Shown: positions 1 through 12,558 of the stretch, piece after piece
Layout: each line of letters opens with the position of its first letter
Numbering within the stretch: the stretch's first letter is position 1
DNA from: Trifolium pratense
Taxonomy: Eukaryota; Streptophyta; Magnoliopsida; Fabales; Fabaceae
Direction: 5' to 3'
NCBI RefSeq assembly: GCF_020283565.1
Contig: NC_060061.1
Span: forward strand, 19,071,362-19,135,361
DNA: 64,000 bases
Made by a program: the position numbers and the translations under genes
Notes under the pieces: model-generated
Databases searched by the model: none
Seen by the model: only the letters and a program-made list of their open reading frames with translations
What the model was told of the DNA's origin: nothing

Positions 1-650
1 ATTAAGTATAGTATGAGAAAATCTACCTACAAGTTTGAGAAAAGTTTATGCTCTGTTTCTGTACCAGTACCAATTATTTCGTCAAACTGAACCAATTGGA
101 TAGTTAACCCTCAAAACAAAAATTATATTTGTATTCTTGACACCCTAAGCTTTCCAACGAGTGGTCATTTACTCAAATCGGACATCGTTTAGTATTTCAA
201 ATAAATTGTGGAAGTTGAGGGTCTCATGCAGAATTTATGCAGGAAAGCTGGAAAAAAATTTGGAACACAATACTTCGGTTTATATAAACCGAAATTTTTT
301 AGCATGACAAAAAAATTCGGTTCGTATAAACCGAAGTACCCCCCAAGGGCAAAAACGGAAATTCAGGGGGTAGATAAGAAATGAGGGGGGTTGGGAGAGA
401 AACCTTCGATGCATATCTCCATGGTGCTTGATCCCGTCATTATTTGGGTTAAAATCCATAACATTACATTTAGTATGATTTAGATTTAGAACTCCCACTA
501 GTAGAGATGACTTTACCAATTGCTAGTGGTCTTTACTTCTAATGCTAATGTAATTATTCATATACTTATAAATTAAACGTCTTAAGACTCGTTTGCGACG
601 GCCGACGTAAAGCTAATATTTAAACGACATAATGTAAAGTTGACATTTAA
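1..650. other. Intergenic DNA with a CGGTTT/AACCG repeat
   Basis: No gene is seen. Around 275-340 there are two short inverted motifs in which CGGTTT and AACCG face each other across a few bases. They are followed by a stretch (about 330-405) that ends in GGGAGAGAAACC. Similar stretches recur near 18800-18960 and 34900-35100, so this looks like one copy of a dispersed repeat rather than coding DNA. The short ORF here is low-complexity and not supported. Confidence 0.4.
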
Positions 651-1193
651 GAGCATCCATAATGGAGCACTCCATTTTTGAGTACTTAAATGGTCCCACA
701 TAAACACATCATCAATTTATTATTTTCTTAATAATAGTACCTAATAGGTACTCAACCCCTCCAATGGAGCATTTCATAAAAAGTTCTAAAATGGGTCCCA
801 TCAATAACTCCACATCATTAAAATTTGAAATTTAATTTAAAATAATATTGCCAAATTAAATTTTTTAAAATATATTAAATAAAGTGGGTTCCATAAAAAG
901 AAGAGAGAGAGAGTTCTTATATTAGAAGTGATACCTATTAGGTACTAAAATGTGTTGTGCTCCAATGGTAGTACCTTTTTTTTTTTTTATCAAAAGTTGA
1001 TGGTTTATAAGTACCACCAACTTATTTACAAAGAAAATACTATAATTGCTGCTGCCAAGGATCGAACCCCTGACCAACAGCCTACACCCGCTCAGTCAGC
1101 AAGTGCCAACTGAGCTACCCCACCCACCCCGCAATGGTAGTACCTAATAAGTACCATGAGTACTTAATATGTACTACACCATTGAAGATGGTC
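651..1193. mobile_element. Tourist-like (PIF/Harbinger) MITE interrupted by a SINE
   Basis: The left end GAGCATCCATAATGG and the inverted right end CCATTGAAGATGGTC form imperfect terminal inverted repeats. Both are flanked by TAA (648-650 and 1194-1196), the 3-bp target-site duplication expected of PIF/Harbinger MITEs. Internal sequence repeats the motif for 'build-up of AATGGAG / AGTACC' near both ends. The right half is split by a tRNA-derived SINE, so the MITE insertion is the older event. It has no coding capacity. Confidence 0.7.
976..1131 (-). mobile_element. tRNA-derived SINE with perfect 13-bp TSD
   Basis: Read on the minus strand the element starts with a tRNA-like head. It has a box-A-like TAGCTCAGTTGG and a box-B-like GGTTCGATCC, and its 3' end is an A-rich tail (the T run at 976-989 on the plus strand). 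The flanks 963-975 and 1132-1144 are identical (CAATGGTAGTACC). This is the signature of target-primed insertion. It lies inside the Tourist-like MITE. It is not a functional tRNA gene: the body does not fold into a full cloverleaf and continues into SINE sequence. Confidence 0.85.
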
Positions 1194-1390
1194 TAACAAC
1201 ATAATGCAATATTATCTTCTTTCATCCTATATCATTTTTTTGTCACCTTTCTTATATCATATATTCATACTTTTATTTTAGACGTTTATTTTATAGTAAT
1301 AACATATCATTTTTTATTATTAGTATATAGATAAAACAACAAATTATTAAAAACTCTCATACATAAAGTAAAAAGATCGATGGTTTAACC

Positions 1391-2139
<749 letters not shown>

Positions 2140-3492
2140 GTTCAAACTCAATTCGATATAACATTCTATCTAATAATTTTGGTATTTCTTCCTATTGTTT
2201 ATATTGTTGACAAGAAGGGCCGTGTTTCATAACCATGATGGATTTATTAAAACAAACAACAACTGGATGACTTTCGTCCCAAGCATCATGAAACAAAATT
2301 TGAAATGTCAACATTCAATTCAATCTATAATAATAACAATAAATAAAAAAGTCAATGGAGTAATGGGGCTACATGTTAGTCAAATTACCTAATTGTTCAG
2401 GCTGTGCAGTGATGGCAGCATTACTTATTTCGAACTACCCCACCAACAACAACACATTCAATTAAACTTAGCCAACCTCACCTTCTACTACTATTATTTC
2501 CCATTTCCATTCGTATATTTATTTATTTATACAAAAAGCCGAAATTATTGACAATTATTTTTGTTTTTATTTTTATACTATTTTCAAAGACAAAGCTAGT
2601 TCAAGTTGAGCTGAGTTCGGGAAATCTCTAGTTGACAAATTATCAATTAGAGCAATAAAATATTGCCACGTGTAAGTCAATATTATTTCTTCAATACTTT
2701 CACTTGATCCAACGGTGACTATGGCACGCTTTTCAACATGCAATTTTTTTTACTCCTTTAAATTCCTTTTTCCTCTATGTTGACTTTTTAATTTCATAAC
2801 CAGAATTTATTTATGTAGTACTGTACTCTACAACGTCATTTAAAATTCAAAATTTCACCTTTTATTTTTCTCCTCCCAAAAAAAAAAAAAAAACCAACAC
2901 TAAATCTCCCTAAATCTCAACATAAGATTCATTCATTCAATTGCTTTCCCACAAAAGATCTCAATCTCTCATTATCCTCTCACCCACAGATTCTATGCCG
3001 CGTGTATACCACGCTCCATAACAAGCGTGGTTGAATATTGAACAAGAAATTAAAACCGAACATAAAACCTTTAAATTTTACTTTATCTTCATCATAGTCA
3101 ACGCCCCACTCAAAAAATAAAAAAATACAAACCCTCAAACTTTTAATCAATTTTCCATAAATAATTGAGAGAGAGAAAAATGAGTGCGTTTTCTTATTTT
3201 CTAAAAAACCTTTAATACAAAAAGTCAACTCTCTCTCTCTTTCTCTCTCTATCATCATCATCATCAACTTCTCTTATCAACTTCAACTTGTCTTTCTTTC
3301 TTCACCATCCACTTCTCAATCTCTCTCTCTCTTAGTTCCTTCCTAGTTCCCACTAATTTTTCAACCCAAAACCCAACATGAAAAACGAGTTGTAACATAA
3401 CACAAAATACCAACCTTATAACTTCACTACCACTTTGTATTTTTTTTTATTCTTTTGTTTTTTCATTTATTCTGTTTTTATTTTTCTTTGCT
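2140..3492 (+). promoter_or_regulatory. Upstream region and CT-rich leader of the PP2C gene
   Basis: There is no gene between the TIR element and the PP2C start. From about 3230 to 3350 the plus strand is rich in CT runs followed by ATC repeats, a composition common in plant 5' leaders. The region directly before the ATG is T-rich. No TATA box or transcription start can be assigned firmly. The minus-strand ORF here is the complement of the CT tracts and is not a gene. Confidence 0.4.
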
Positions 3493-6263
3493 ATGGGTAA
3501 CGGAATAGGAAAATTAACGGTGTGTTTCACCGGTAACAACGGTGGTAAGAGGAAACACGATATATCAATTTTAATAACGGATCCTTTAGATGAAGGTCTT
3601 GGTCACAGTTTCTGTTATGTTAGACCCGACCCGACCCGTTTATCTAGTTCGAAAGTTCATTCTGAAGAAACAACAACTTTCAGAACTATTTCTGGTGCTT
3701 CTGTTAGCGCTAACACGTCGACGCCGTTATCAACGGCGTTTATGGATTTATACTCTTACGGTTGTTTTGATAGAGCTGCTGCGTTTGAAAGTTCAACTTC
3801 TTTTGCTTCTCTTCCTTTACAACCGATTCCGAAGAATCTGATAAGTTCCGGTTCGGGTCCTTTTTCTGGTAATTTCGGTGTTGGTGGTGGTTTTCCGAGT
3901 TCCGGTCCACTTGAGCGTGGTTTTATGTCCGGTCCGATTGAGCGTGGGTTCATGTCCGGTCCGATTGAAAAAGAAAACACCGATCAGTTTCAGAGAAGCT
4001 TTTCTCATAGTGGATTAGGGTTTTCCGTTCGACCTAGAACGAGAAAAGAGAAATGGATTCGTGTTCTTCAGAGAGCGATTTCGAAGACTCTGTCACGTGG
4101 AGGACAGAACTCTATCGTTACTCCGATCAAAGGTGTCGCCGTTAAGGAACCGCCGGAGTGGATTCTTGCAGGTGAGAAGCATCATAACGAGAATTTGACT
4201 GTGAGTAGTTTGAATTTGAGTAGTGAAGGTAGTTTGGAAGATGATGATTCGTTGGGTAGTCAGAATCTTCAATGGGCTCAGGGAAAAGCAGGGGAAGATC
4301 GTGTTCATGTTGTTGTTTCTGAAGAACATGGTTGGGTTTTTGTTGGAATTTACGATGGATTTAACGGTCCTGATGCGCCGGATTATTTACTTTCGAATCT
4401 TTATACTTTTGTTCATAAGGAACTTAAAGGGTTGCTTTGGGATGACGGTGGTTCACCGGATAATTTGAATTTTAAACCGCGTGATTCGGTTGATGATGAT
4501 GTTGTTGGGAATGAAGATAAGGTGTTTGATGATTGTTCTCAATGTGTTGATCAAGAGAAAATGGATTCGGTTACGAAGAGAAAAAAGAGAGGTAAGAACT
4601 CGAAGAATAAGTACAAAGATGCAGCGAAGAAACACGAAGAGAATCATAGGAGATGGAAGTGTGAATGGGATAGAGAGAGATTAGAGCTTGATAGAAGATT
4701 GAAGGAACAACTGAGTGGTGGTGACGGTGACGATAATTCTGTTAATCATTCAGATGTTTTGGAAGCTTTATCTCGAGCTTTGAGGAAAACTGAGGAGTCT
4801 TATCTTGATGTTGCTGATAAGATGGTGACGGAGAATCCGGAACTTGCTTTGATGGGTTCATGTGTTCTGGTAATGTTGATGAAAGGGGAAGATGTTTATG
4901 TGATGAATGTGGGAGATAGTAGAGCTGTGTTGGCACAAAAAGCTGAACCTGATTATTGGATTGGGAAAATTAGACAGGATTTGGAGAGGATTAATGAAGA
5001 GACAATGCATGATCTTGAATCATGGGATGATGCTGATAAATCAAATGTTGTTCCTAGTTTAAGTGCTTTTCAGCTTACCAAGGATCATAGTACCAATGTT
5101 GAAGAGGTACTTATTTTTGCCTATTTTAGATTACTGTTTTGATTTTTTGGTTTATGTGTTCATCTTGATTGAAAAGTGTGTTATTTTAATTTCAGGAAGT
5201 AATCAGGATAATAAAAGAGCACCCGGATGATCCTTGTGCCGTGGTCAACGATCGTGTGAAGGGATCTCTCAAGGTTACTCGAGCATTCGGTGCAGGATTT
5301 CTCAAACAGGTTGGCATCTAAATGTACTCTAATCAGTAACTTTACCATTAATGCCAAGGAACTCAACAAAATGATGAATTTGGATTGTTTTCCGTCACAA
5401 TCCCACACATTCACGCAATCAGATTGTGACGGAATGCAATCCAAATCCAAAAGGATAGTATATAGGATAATTAAATGATTAACACATGCTATAACAAGAC
5501 TACTCTATTCCACATTCGTTTCTCTTGTTTCAAACAGTTTCTTAAATACCTTCTATCCTTGGATGTAAAAAATGTTGCTACTTCTAGTGTAATACTACAT
5601 AAGCTAGGTGCCATTCTTGTAAAAGATTAATAATCACAAAAATCACAAATTAGTAATATTAAGTTCTTTCCTTTCACAGAAATTGGTATATTGACACATT
5701 ACTTAAAGCTAAGCAGTGTTTTCTACGACGACTTTTTTTATTTAACCAAGTTTCTAATAATATATGTGAATGTTTTGCAGCCCAAATGGAACAATGCACT
5801 TCTGGAGATGTTTAGAATAGACTACGTAGGAAATTCCCCATACATCACTTGCCAACCATACCTTAAACACCACAGATTAGGCCAAAAAGACAAATTTTTG
5901 ATTCTATGCTCCGACGGACTCTATCAATACTTATCAAACGAAGAAGCAGTAGCTGAAGTTGAGCTTTTCATCACATTGCAACCTGAAGGAGACCCTGCTC
6001 AACATTTGGTTGAAGAAGTCTTGTTTCGTGCTGCGAAGAAAGCTGGTACGAACAATTCCATTTTAAAGATTTCACATTTGCATCTTAAAATTGATTACTC
6101 TAATTATTTTACTTAACTTTTTCCTTTTCCTTCTTAATCTTAATCAGGTTTGGATTTCCACGAATTGCTCGAAATTCCACAAGGCGATAGGCGGCGTTAC
6201 CACGACGATGTTTCCATCATTGTTATTTCTTTGGAAGGAAGGATATGGAGATCATGTGTATAA
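3493..6263 (+). CDS. POLTERGEIST-like protein phosphatase 2C (PLL family)
   Basis: Metal-dependent Ser/Thr phosphatase of the POL/PLL branch of plant PP2Cs. In Arabidopsis this branch acts at the plasma membrane in CLAVATA-type meristem and vascular signalling. Four exons join in frame: 3493-5106, 5196-5309, 5781-6045 and 6148-6263, all with GT-AG introns, giving 702 residues. The start MGNGIGKL is a good N-myristoylation signal, as expected for this family. A long low-complexity N-terminal part includes three copies of SGP-(L/I)-E units near residues 134-160. The catalytic part begins near residue 266 with [20 protein letters not shown] near 286 is the POL-type version of the PP2C DGHGG motif. 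Then come a charged Lys/Glu-rich insert (about 355-420), [30 protein letters not shown] and [10 protein letters not shown]. The C-terminus GRIWRSCV is typical of the family. The length fits the family. The POL versus PLL member is not resolved. Confidence 0.95.
5373..5449. repeat. Short inverted repeat in PP2C intron 2
   Basis: TTTGGATTG...CCGTCACAATC is followed after about 20 bases by its inverted counterpart GATTGTGACGG...CAATCCAAA. This gives a roughly 75-bp hairpin inside the 470-bp second intron. It is likely a tiny MITE. No target-site duplication was established. Confidence 0.55.
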
Positions 6264-7813
6264 CAAGTATAATGAAAAAAACCAACCATATATCATATCA
6301 TCCTCATAATATATATATATATATATAAAAAAAAATGAGATATATGCTGCCGAAGGGTCATGCATCCTTTTTGCTCTTACCCCTCCCTACTCGAGAGTGC
6401 ATAGAAAATTACTCGTACAGACTTAAATATAAGTTAAAATGTACATGTATTTAGATTAAATTAAAACCAAATACACGTACTTTTTTTTACTTATATTTAA
6501 GTTCGAAAGAGTAGGTGTGCAATTCGGTGGATGGTGAGGATTGTAAAGTTGTAAACCCTTGATTTTGTTTATTTAATATAACTCTCACATAAAAATTGTG
6601 ATTTTGTAATAAAAAATATCATTCCTTAAAAATCTTTTGTTTGTGCCCCAAGCACTAGCAACCCACACCACTTTCTACAATTCTGGTTGGCAATTGATAG
6701 AGCTAGTCATTAGTGCATTAGCATCTTTTCAATTTGAAAATTGAAAAAACATATTCCAATAAAAATGCTTCTAAGATCAAGAAATTTATGTTTGCCTTTT
6801 TTCAATTTGATGTGGAAGAAGCACTATTTCAAAAAATATGACACTCAAAGCATTGATTTTTGTCTACCACTATATATTCCTTGTAGCAATATGATCTTGT
6901 TTTATTTTATTTTACTCTTACGTGTTCCAATTTAAACAATATGCTTTTATTCTTATATTTCTAATAAAAGAAACAAATTTCTATAGTGGAATCTCGTATC
7001 ACACACGTTGTGTCTCAAAATCAAACTTTTAATTTTGGATTTTGACCTTAGTTCTTTATTCAACTTGTAAGAGTTGACGACTCTAACAAATGGCTAGTAG
7101 GCTCAGCGTATGAAAACGAAAGGGTTCAATGAACTGAAAGCTTAGATACGTTGAAATGGTGTACAGTACTATTTTTACGTGTAAGTGCAAATATTAATTG
7201 TCGACATAAATTAATCATCATTTAAGAAGTTGACATTTTCCTTGTATATTTTTCAATTGAATAAACACTCAATTTAATCTTTAAATTACCACTCTCTCAA
7301 TAATTTACTCTAAAATATAGAGTTTTGCTAACTAGTGTTCGGACACTAGTTAAAGATCTAAAAAGAGAAATAAAATAAAAGTTTTGTAGAATTGATTATA
7401 GACGTGTAGAATTGATTCTGTCTTGTTTGATTTCTCAAAAGTAGAATTGATTCTGCCTTCAGAATTGATTCTACTTAAAACTAGAAATCGTGACTTCTGA
7501 TTTTAGAATTGATTTTTACACTCAAATTCTTTGTTCAACTATGATGTAAGCACATACAAAAACAAAACATCGTGGAAAATGTCTGCATCATTGCAAGCGC
7601 ACAAGCACGAGTAAACAAATATTAGTGAGTAGTTGAGTTACATAATTTTTTTTTACAATAGAGTCAATGAAGATTGAACCTATAACTTTGTGTGTTTTAC
7701 TCAAATGTGTTATCATTAATCAAAACTAATAAGTTACAAAATAGAATACACTAGATCACTTAAACACATAATCACATATTTACGGTTCATGGTTTATTAA
7801 TATCACGAGTATA
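6264..7813. other. 3' flank of PP2C and intergenic DNA
   Basis: The PP2C 3' flank carries a short TA run near 6309-6327. Beyond it the sequence is AT-rich, with repeated GAATTGATT-like motifs around 7385-7515. The short palindrome ACTAGTGTTCGGACACTAGT lies near 7331. No coding frame with protein-like composition was found. Confidence 0.4.
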
Positions 7814-8934
7814 CAGGGGCAGAGCACCTTATGGGCTGGGCAGGCCCATGACCCGCCCCAATTTTTTATATTTTTTTGGCAAAATTACACTACAGGTCTT
7901 TTATCTTATTTTTTTGTAACATTTTGGTCCTTTATCTTTTTTTTGTAACATTTTGGTCATTTATCTTTTTTTTTTGTAACACTTTGGTCCTTATCTTATT
8001 TATTTATAAAAAATAAAGGACCAAAGTGTTATAAATAAAAAAAGATAAAGGACCAAACTGTTACAAAAAAAAAGAACTAAAGTGTTACAAATAAAAAAAA
8101 ATAAAGAACTAAAGTGTTACAAATAAAAGATAAAGGACCAAAATGTTACAAAAAAAAGATAAAGGACCAAAATGTTACAAAAAAATAAGATAAAGGACCT
8201 GTAATGTAATTTTTTTTTCATCGGTATACTACTTAGCGGCGGTTAGAAACCCCCGGTAAATAGTCTGTGTAGTTCCTCTGCTTTCAGGTTTAAGGGGGTT
8301 TCTAACCTCTGCTATTTGGACGACCCACAATTCTGTAACAACTTTCTAGTTTGTGGGGGTTTCAAAATTCAAACCTCCTTTATTTGGAAGTGTACATTCT
8401 TATTTAGAGGCTTGTTAATCTCCTTTAAATTGTTCTGAAATTTTTTTCTCTATTAATAATAAGTCAAATGTCCTTTCTAATTTACTTTTTAAAGGTTCCC
8501 TTCAAATGTTTTGTTTAATAATTTATAGATGTTTTAAAATGCACAATTTATTTTTTCAAAGTATTCAAAAAGAAAAATTGAGAAAAAAGTACTCAATTTT
8601 TTATTGAGAATAGAGTTTTAGTGTATAGAAATTCATTTTTGAACCATCGTTTGTTAAATAATTTTAATTTTTTGTTAGAGAGATTCATATAATATTATAA
8701 ATATAAATACAATAACTAATTAAAAAGTATCATGTTTACGCATAAATTGACATAAAATATATTTTAAAAATTTGTTTATTGAAATTGGTAATGATCCATT
8801 TTTTGACTATTTTGAGATATTCATATTAGACATACCCTCAATATGATATGCTATTTTTGTAGTAATTTTTGTCAGAATATTCGATTTATATTTATAGAGG
8901 CCCTCCCCAACTTTTTGGGCTAACTCCGCCACTG
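7814..8934. mobile_element. Non-autonomous TIR transposon, probably hAT-like
   Basis: The right end TCCGCCACTG mirrors the left end CAGGGGCAGAGC (related to CAGTGGCGGAG). The flanks CGAGTATA (7806-7813) and CAAGTATA (8935-8942) match at seven of eight bases, which suits an 8-bp hAT duplication. The left end reads into GGGCTGGG...GACCCGCCCC and the right into GGCCCTCCCC, so the inverted match is longer than the tips. The interior has no gene but contains a second inverted-repeat structure at 7881-8218. Confidence 0.6.
7881..8218. repeat. Foldback made of inverted TTGGTCCTTTATC units
   Basis: The left arm carries about four tandem units of the form TTTGGTCCTTTATC plus a T run plus GTAACA. The right arm carries about seven of the same units in reverse complement. 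The outer ends, AAAATTAC...ACAGGTC and GACCTGTAATGTAATTTT, also pair. The structure would fold into one long hairpin with sliding register. It lies inside the larger TIR element and is either a nested MITE or its own stem. Confidence 0.65.
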
Positions 8935-8942
8935 CAAGTATA

Positions 8943-9171
8943 GGTTCACATTTACATATTTCAACTTTACAATATATATGCACATTGAATATTAGCAGGC
9001 ACGTGCTTATATTACATTTCTAACACATTTTGTACCTCTTAACTCCAAATTTATGTTTAGTTAAAAAAAAACACTCTGAATTTATGTGAAGGAATTGGCA
9101 ACGTGCTCACTCAAGAGACTGATACATTCAAATTTTCACATATATAATCGCTCAACTTGTACTAGAAATTA
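8943..9171. other. Intergenic DNA
   Basis: AT-rich, with no coding frame or clear repeat end. It ends at the TA that forms the left target site of the Stowaway-like element. Confidence 0.3.
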
Positions 9172-9418
9172 CTCCCTTCGTCCCAAAATGTTAGTCCTTT
9201 TACAGTTTTGCACGGAGATTAAGAAATGATAAAGATTGATAAGTTATATCGTGTTTACCCTTACTTTATTAAGAAAGAGAAAATATATTTAATTAATATT
9301 TCAGCTTTAGTAAGGGTACAAATGGTAAAGTATCACTAATTGTGCATTGATTTCTTAAACGGACTAAATATTTAGGACAAAAGTAAAAAGATAAAAAGAA
9401 GATTTGGGACAGAGGGCG
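9172..9418. mobile_element. Stowaway-like MITE (Tc1/Mariner type)
   Basis: CTCCCTTCGTCCCAAAAT at the left pairs with the inverted right end GGGACAGAGGGCG. A TA dinucleotide lies on each side (9170-9171 and 9419-9420), as expected of Stowaway insertion. The element is about 247 bp and non-coding. Related ends occur at 36538-36814 and about 46964-47232. Confidence 0.75.
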
Positions 9419-9701
9419 TAGTATAAACGACACACAAAAGTAACTAAGAATTACACGGTAGCTTCCGACATTAGAGAACTACCAAATATGCCACTTAAGT
9501 CTTAAAACACCTCCGGTAGAGGGTTTTTTCTCACAGTCCGACGGGTATCACTCAATTATTCAACCGTTCACCATTGGAGGCAATAAGCAATTTGACAGCA
9601 TGTCATTACCGTTCCTTCAGTAATCGACGCAACTTGAACATAATTAGCAATAAAATAACATTATTTATTTTCTTTGGAGAAAGAACGTTATATTTATTTG
9701 T

Positions 9702-9876
9702 GGGTCATGCTAACCGGTGCCTCCGGGGTACTGGTTAAGGAAACCAAAATTAGAAAGTTTTGAAAAGTAAATAACACCTTTTAACCTTTTGAGAAGTTGA
9801 CTGCACAAACTTCAATGCCAAATTACTATTTTTGCATCCTTAACTAGTGCCCTCGAGGCACTATTTAGCATTTTCC
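9702..9876. mobile_element. Short MITE, 'GTGCCTCCGGGGTACT' family, copy 1
   Basis: The left end GGGTCATGCTAACCGGTGCC and the inverted right end GGCACTATTTAGCATTTTCC form TIRs, each holding a small GC-rich palindrome. The body is about 175 bp and T-rich. Two further copies lie at 45892-46078 and 49275-49463. They share the ends and the GC-rich palindromes but little of the interior. Confidence 0.65.
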
Positions 9877-11632
9877 TTTATTTGTTTGTTCACTTTGTTG
9901 TCTTACGATAAAAGTAAACGAGTAAAATATTAATATACGAAGTAAAGTTGTGAAACCCAATATGAGTTTTTTAAAATTGCGTCACGCAATTCTAATTTAC
10001 GTCATTAAACAAAAAAAATAAAGTGAGTTACTTTAAATTGACGCTGCTCTACAAGACCCACAAAATAATATTTGGATAGATATCACCATGAAATTTCTCA
10101 CACAAATTACCCCCATGATCCAACAAGAAGCCACTTATGATGTTATTATCATTTGTTTGTGATAGCAATTTTTCTCGTGAATAAATTTTAGGGTGAAAAA
10201 ATGATATATCAGTCTAAAATTTAGGGTGGAATATGGAAGTTATCATGACAAATGATAAATTTAGGGTGAAAAATGAGCGTAGCCTCAGTAGTTATTATAC
10301 TCGGTCTAAGGATCCGCCTCTGTCATACTTTAATGATTTATTTATGGGAGTATTAGAGTGGAATATGAAAGTGTTGGGAAGTCGAGTTCTCTTGGGTACA
10401 TTACATAAGTTTTCTTTTGTGGGAAATCATGTCTCATGTCTTCATTTAGGAACAGTTTAGGATATTCTCTCTAAATTTGGATTTTTTTTTTCTATTTTCT
10501 TTTTATTTTATTTTTTTTCTTTATTTTGCTTTTATATTTGGATAAGGTTTGGCCCCATCACGTTTTATAGTTTTCCCTTTTTTATATATTATTATATATA
10601 TGAGCAAAGAGACGCACGATTAGTACTACTAGATGTCAATGTGATGTCTTATTCTAGTCACCATGATGTCTTATAATGTTCTTAATTTGCCTTAAAAAAA
10701 TTTGTTGACTATAGCATACTTTAATATATCAATTGTGACTATTAGTGATATGATTAACTTATATATTTATATTTTATATAAAAAACATAAAAAGTCACAC
10801 CTACAAATCAAATACTTAGACACATTCATATAACAGTCACGAATTCAAATGAATTATCTTATTATCTAATTGAATTTGTCAGTTTGAACCAATTTTTAAA
10901 GTCAATATAACTGTATATGTAATGCTAAACAAAATGCAAGAAAGGAGTGTGCTAGAAACCCAAACCCAAAAGGTTGAAAAATAGATGAAGGAGAAGAATA
11001 GGTGAAAAGTCATAATGTTTTAAGATATTTTTATTGAATTGAATAGAATAGAATGCAAGCCATTGAGCATACACACAATACATGAGATTTGACTATATCA
11101 AGATAATTTTTAGGTAGTAGTATAGTCACCATTATCATTGTCATTGTCATAGTCATTATATTTAGCCTTAAGCATGCACACGAGATGAGGAAGAGGAACA
11201 TCATATTCATAGTTTCTTCTTGCAATCACTCACGCGTTTTTGTCTCATATTTCACTATGTCATCATTCTATATTTTGACAATTGTGTTTGTTGTGTAGCT
11301 CGATTTAGCTGTTTTCGTGTTTGAATTCAAATTCAATCCGATCAAACAAATATGGTTTCTACTTATTTAGTTATTGGTTTTACATCATGAACATAAAATC
11401 GATCATATGAATTACAAACCAAATTATTATGTTATATTATTATTGTTGTTTATTTATTTATTTCACATTATATTTATTATTATTATTATTATTTTAAAAT
11501 ACAGTTTTAATAGTACAACAAATATAGAATATTTGAAAACATGTTAAATATTTTCCGATTTTTGTAAATATATACTACTTTTGGTCTCATGTATAAACAA
11601 AATTTGACTTTTTAGAAATTATACCCTTAAGA
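9877..11632. other. Intergenic DNA, no gene recognised
   Basis: Mostly AT-rich. Near 10190-10290 a short phrase (TTTAGGGTGAAAAATGA / TTTAGGGTGGAATATG) is repeated imperfectly. The ORFs at 10233-10460 and 11031-11225 show no domain, no splice logic and no family resemblance. I do not call them genes. Confidence 0.35.
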
Positions 11633-11705
11633 TGGATAAGCTAAGTGAGGTGTCCGGAAACCCCTGCCCCTGCATATAAAATACGATGTCTCTACCAACT
11701 GAACT

Positions 11706-12094
11706 TGTAACATCCCAGAAGGCTTTACGAATTGTCGACTGGCCCTACAAACCAACACGAGTCTTTTCAGCATGTCTTGTCATCACTCGCACGCTTCCCG
11801 GGAAACTTCCCAGAAGGTTACCCATCCAAAGACTACTCCAAGTCAAGCACGCTTAACTGTGGAGTTCTTATCGAATGAGCTACCGAAAAGAATATGCATC
11901 TTGTTGATATAGGTAGTACCAAACAATTCTTATATGCCTTCCTTCAACCATACAGTCTCATACATGCACGGTCTCAGGATCCCTCTCATTCCGATGTGAT
12001 TCATTTTTTTGCCTAGAAGCTGTTAGGAGTCGCTAATTGTCATGCCTCATGCACCGACAACCACTCCCCGCGCTCGTCAAACAAGGGCGTTACA
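11706..12094 (-). repeat. Cassandra LTR (left), with 5S rRNA-like segment
   Basis: On the minus strand, about 11930 to 11803 follows the 5S rRNA pattern: GAACTCCACAGTTAAGCGTG, then GGAGTAGTC, GGATGGGTAACC and CTGGGAAG. These correspond to the internal control region (box A, IE, box C) of 5S genes. It is derived from 5S rRNA but is part of the LTR, so it is not an rRNA gene. Confidence 0.9.
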
Positions 12095-12164
12095 TGCCCA
12101 CCAGCTTCCGCTTGGTTCATCCTCGAATCACATCTTATTGGGAGAGGTCTGATCTAATACCAAT

Positions 12165-12553
12165 TGTAACATCCCAGAAGGCTTTACGAATTGTCGACTG
12201 ACCCTATAAACCAACACGAGTCTTTTCAGCGTGTCTTGTCCTCACTCGCACGCTTCTCGAGAAACTTCCCAGAAGGTTACCCATCCAAAGACTACTCCAA
12301 GTCAAGTACGCTTAACTGTCGAGTTCTTATCGAATGAGCTACCAAAAAGAAGATGCATCTTGTTGATATAGGTAGTACCAAACAATTCTCATATGCCTTC
12401 CTTCAACCATACAGTCTCATACCTGCACGGTCTCAGGATTCCTCTCATTCCGATATGATTCATTTTTTTGCTTAGAAGCTGTCAGAAGTCGCTAATTGTC
12501 ATGCCTCATGCACCGACAACCACTCCCCACCCTCGTCAAACCCGGGCGTTACA
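12165..12553 (-). repeat. Cassandra LTR (right), with 5S rRNA-like segment
   Basis: Same layout and same 389-bp length as the left LTR, with its 5S-like segment at about 12262-12390. In the minus orientation of the element this is the 5' LTR, so transcription by RNA polymerase III would start here. Confidence 0.9.
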
Positions 12554-12558
12554 GAACT

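Larger units (their letters stand above)
11706..12553 (-). mobile_element. Cassandra TRIM retrotransposon (5S-bearing LTRs)
   Basis: Terminal-repeat retrotransposon in miniature. Two 389-bp direct LTRs (11706-12094 and 12165-12553) start TG and end CA, and they flank only 70 bp of internal DNA. The target duplication GAACT is perfect (11701-11705 and 12554-12558). Read on the minus strand, the internal part begins ATTGGTATTAGA, a primer-binding site like initiator tRNA-Met. It ends in the purine-rich GCGGAAGCTGGTGGG. Each LTR contains a 5S rRNA-like segment, the hallmark of Cassandra. By eye the LTRs differ at about 20 positions (about 5%). It has no coding capacity, so it must be mobilised in trans. 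Confidence 0.93.

Noticed and set aside
1046..1131. tRNA-like sequence
   Set aside because: Box A and box B are present, but the body lacks a full cloverleaf and is bounded by a SINE-type target duplication and A-rich tail.
7881..8218. CRISPR-like repeat array
   Set aside because: Repeats are inverted between arms and separated by poly-T/A, in a plant genome. This is a foldback, not a CRISPR.
11803..11930. 5S rRNA gene
   Set aside because: The similarity is within both LTRs of a Cassandra element and is diverged from a true 5S gene.
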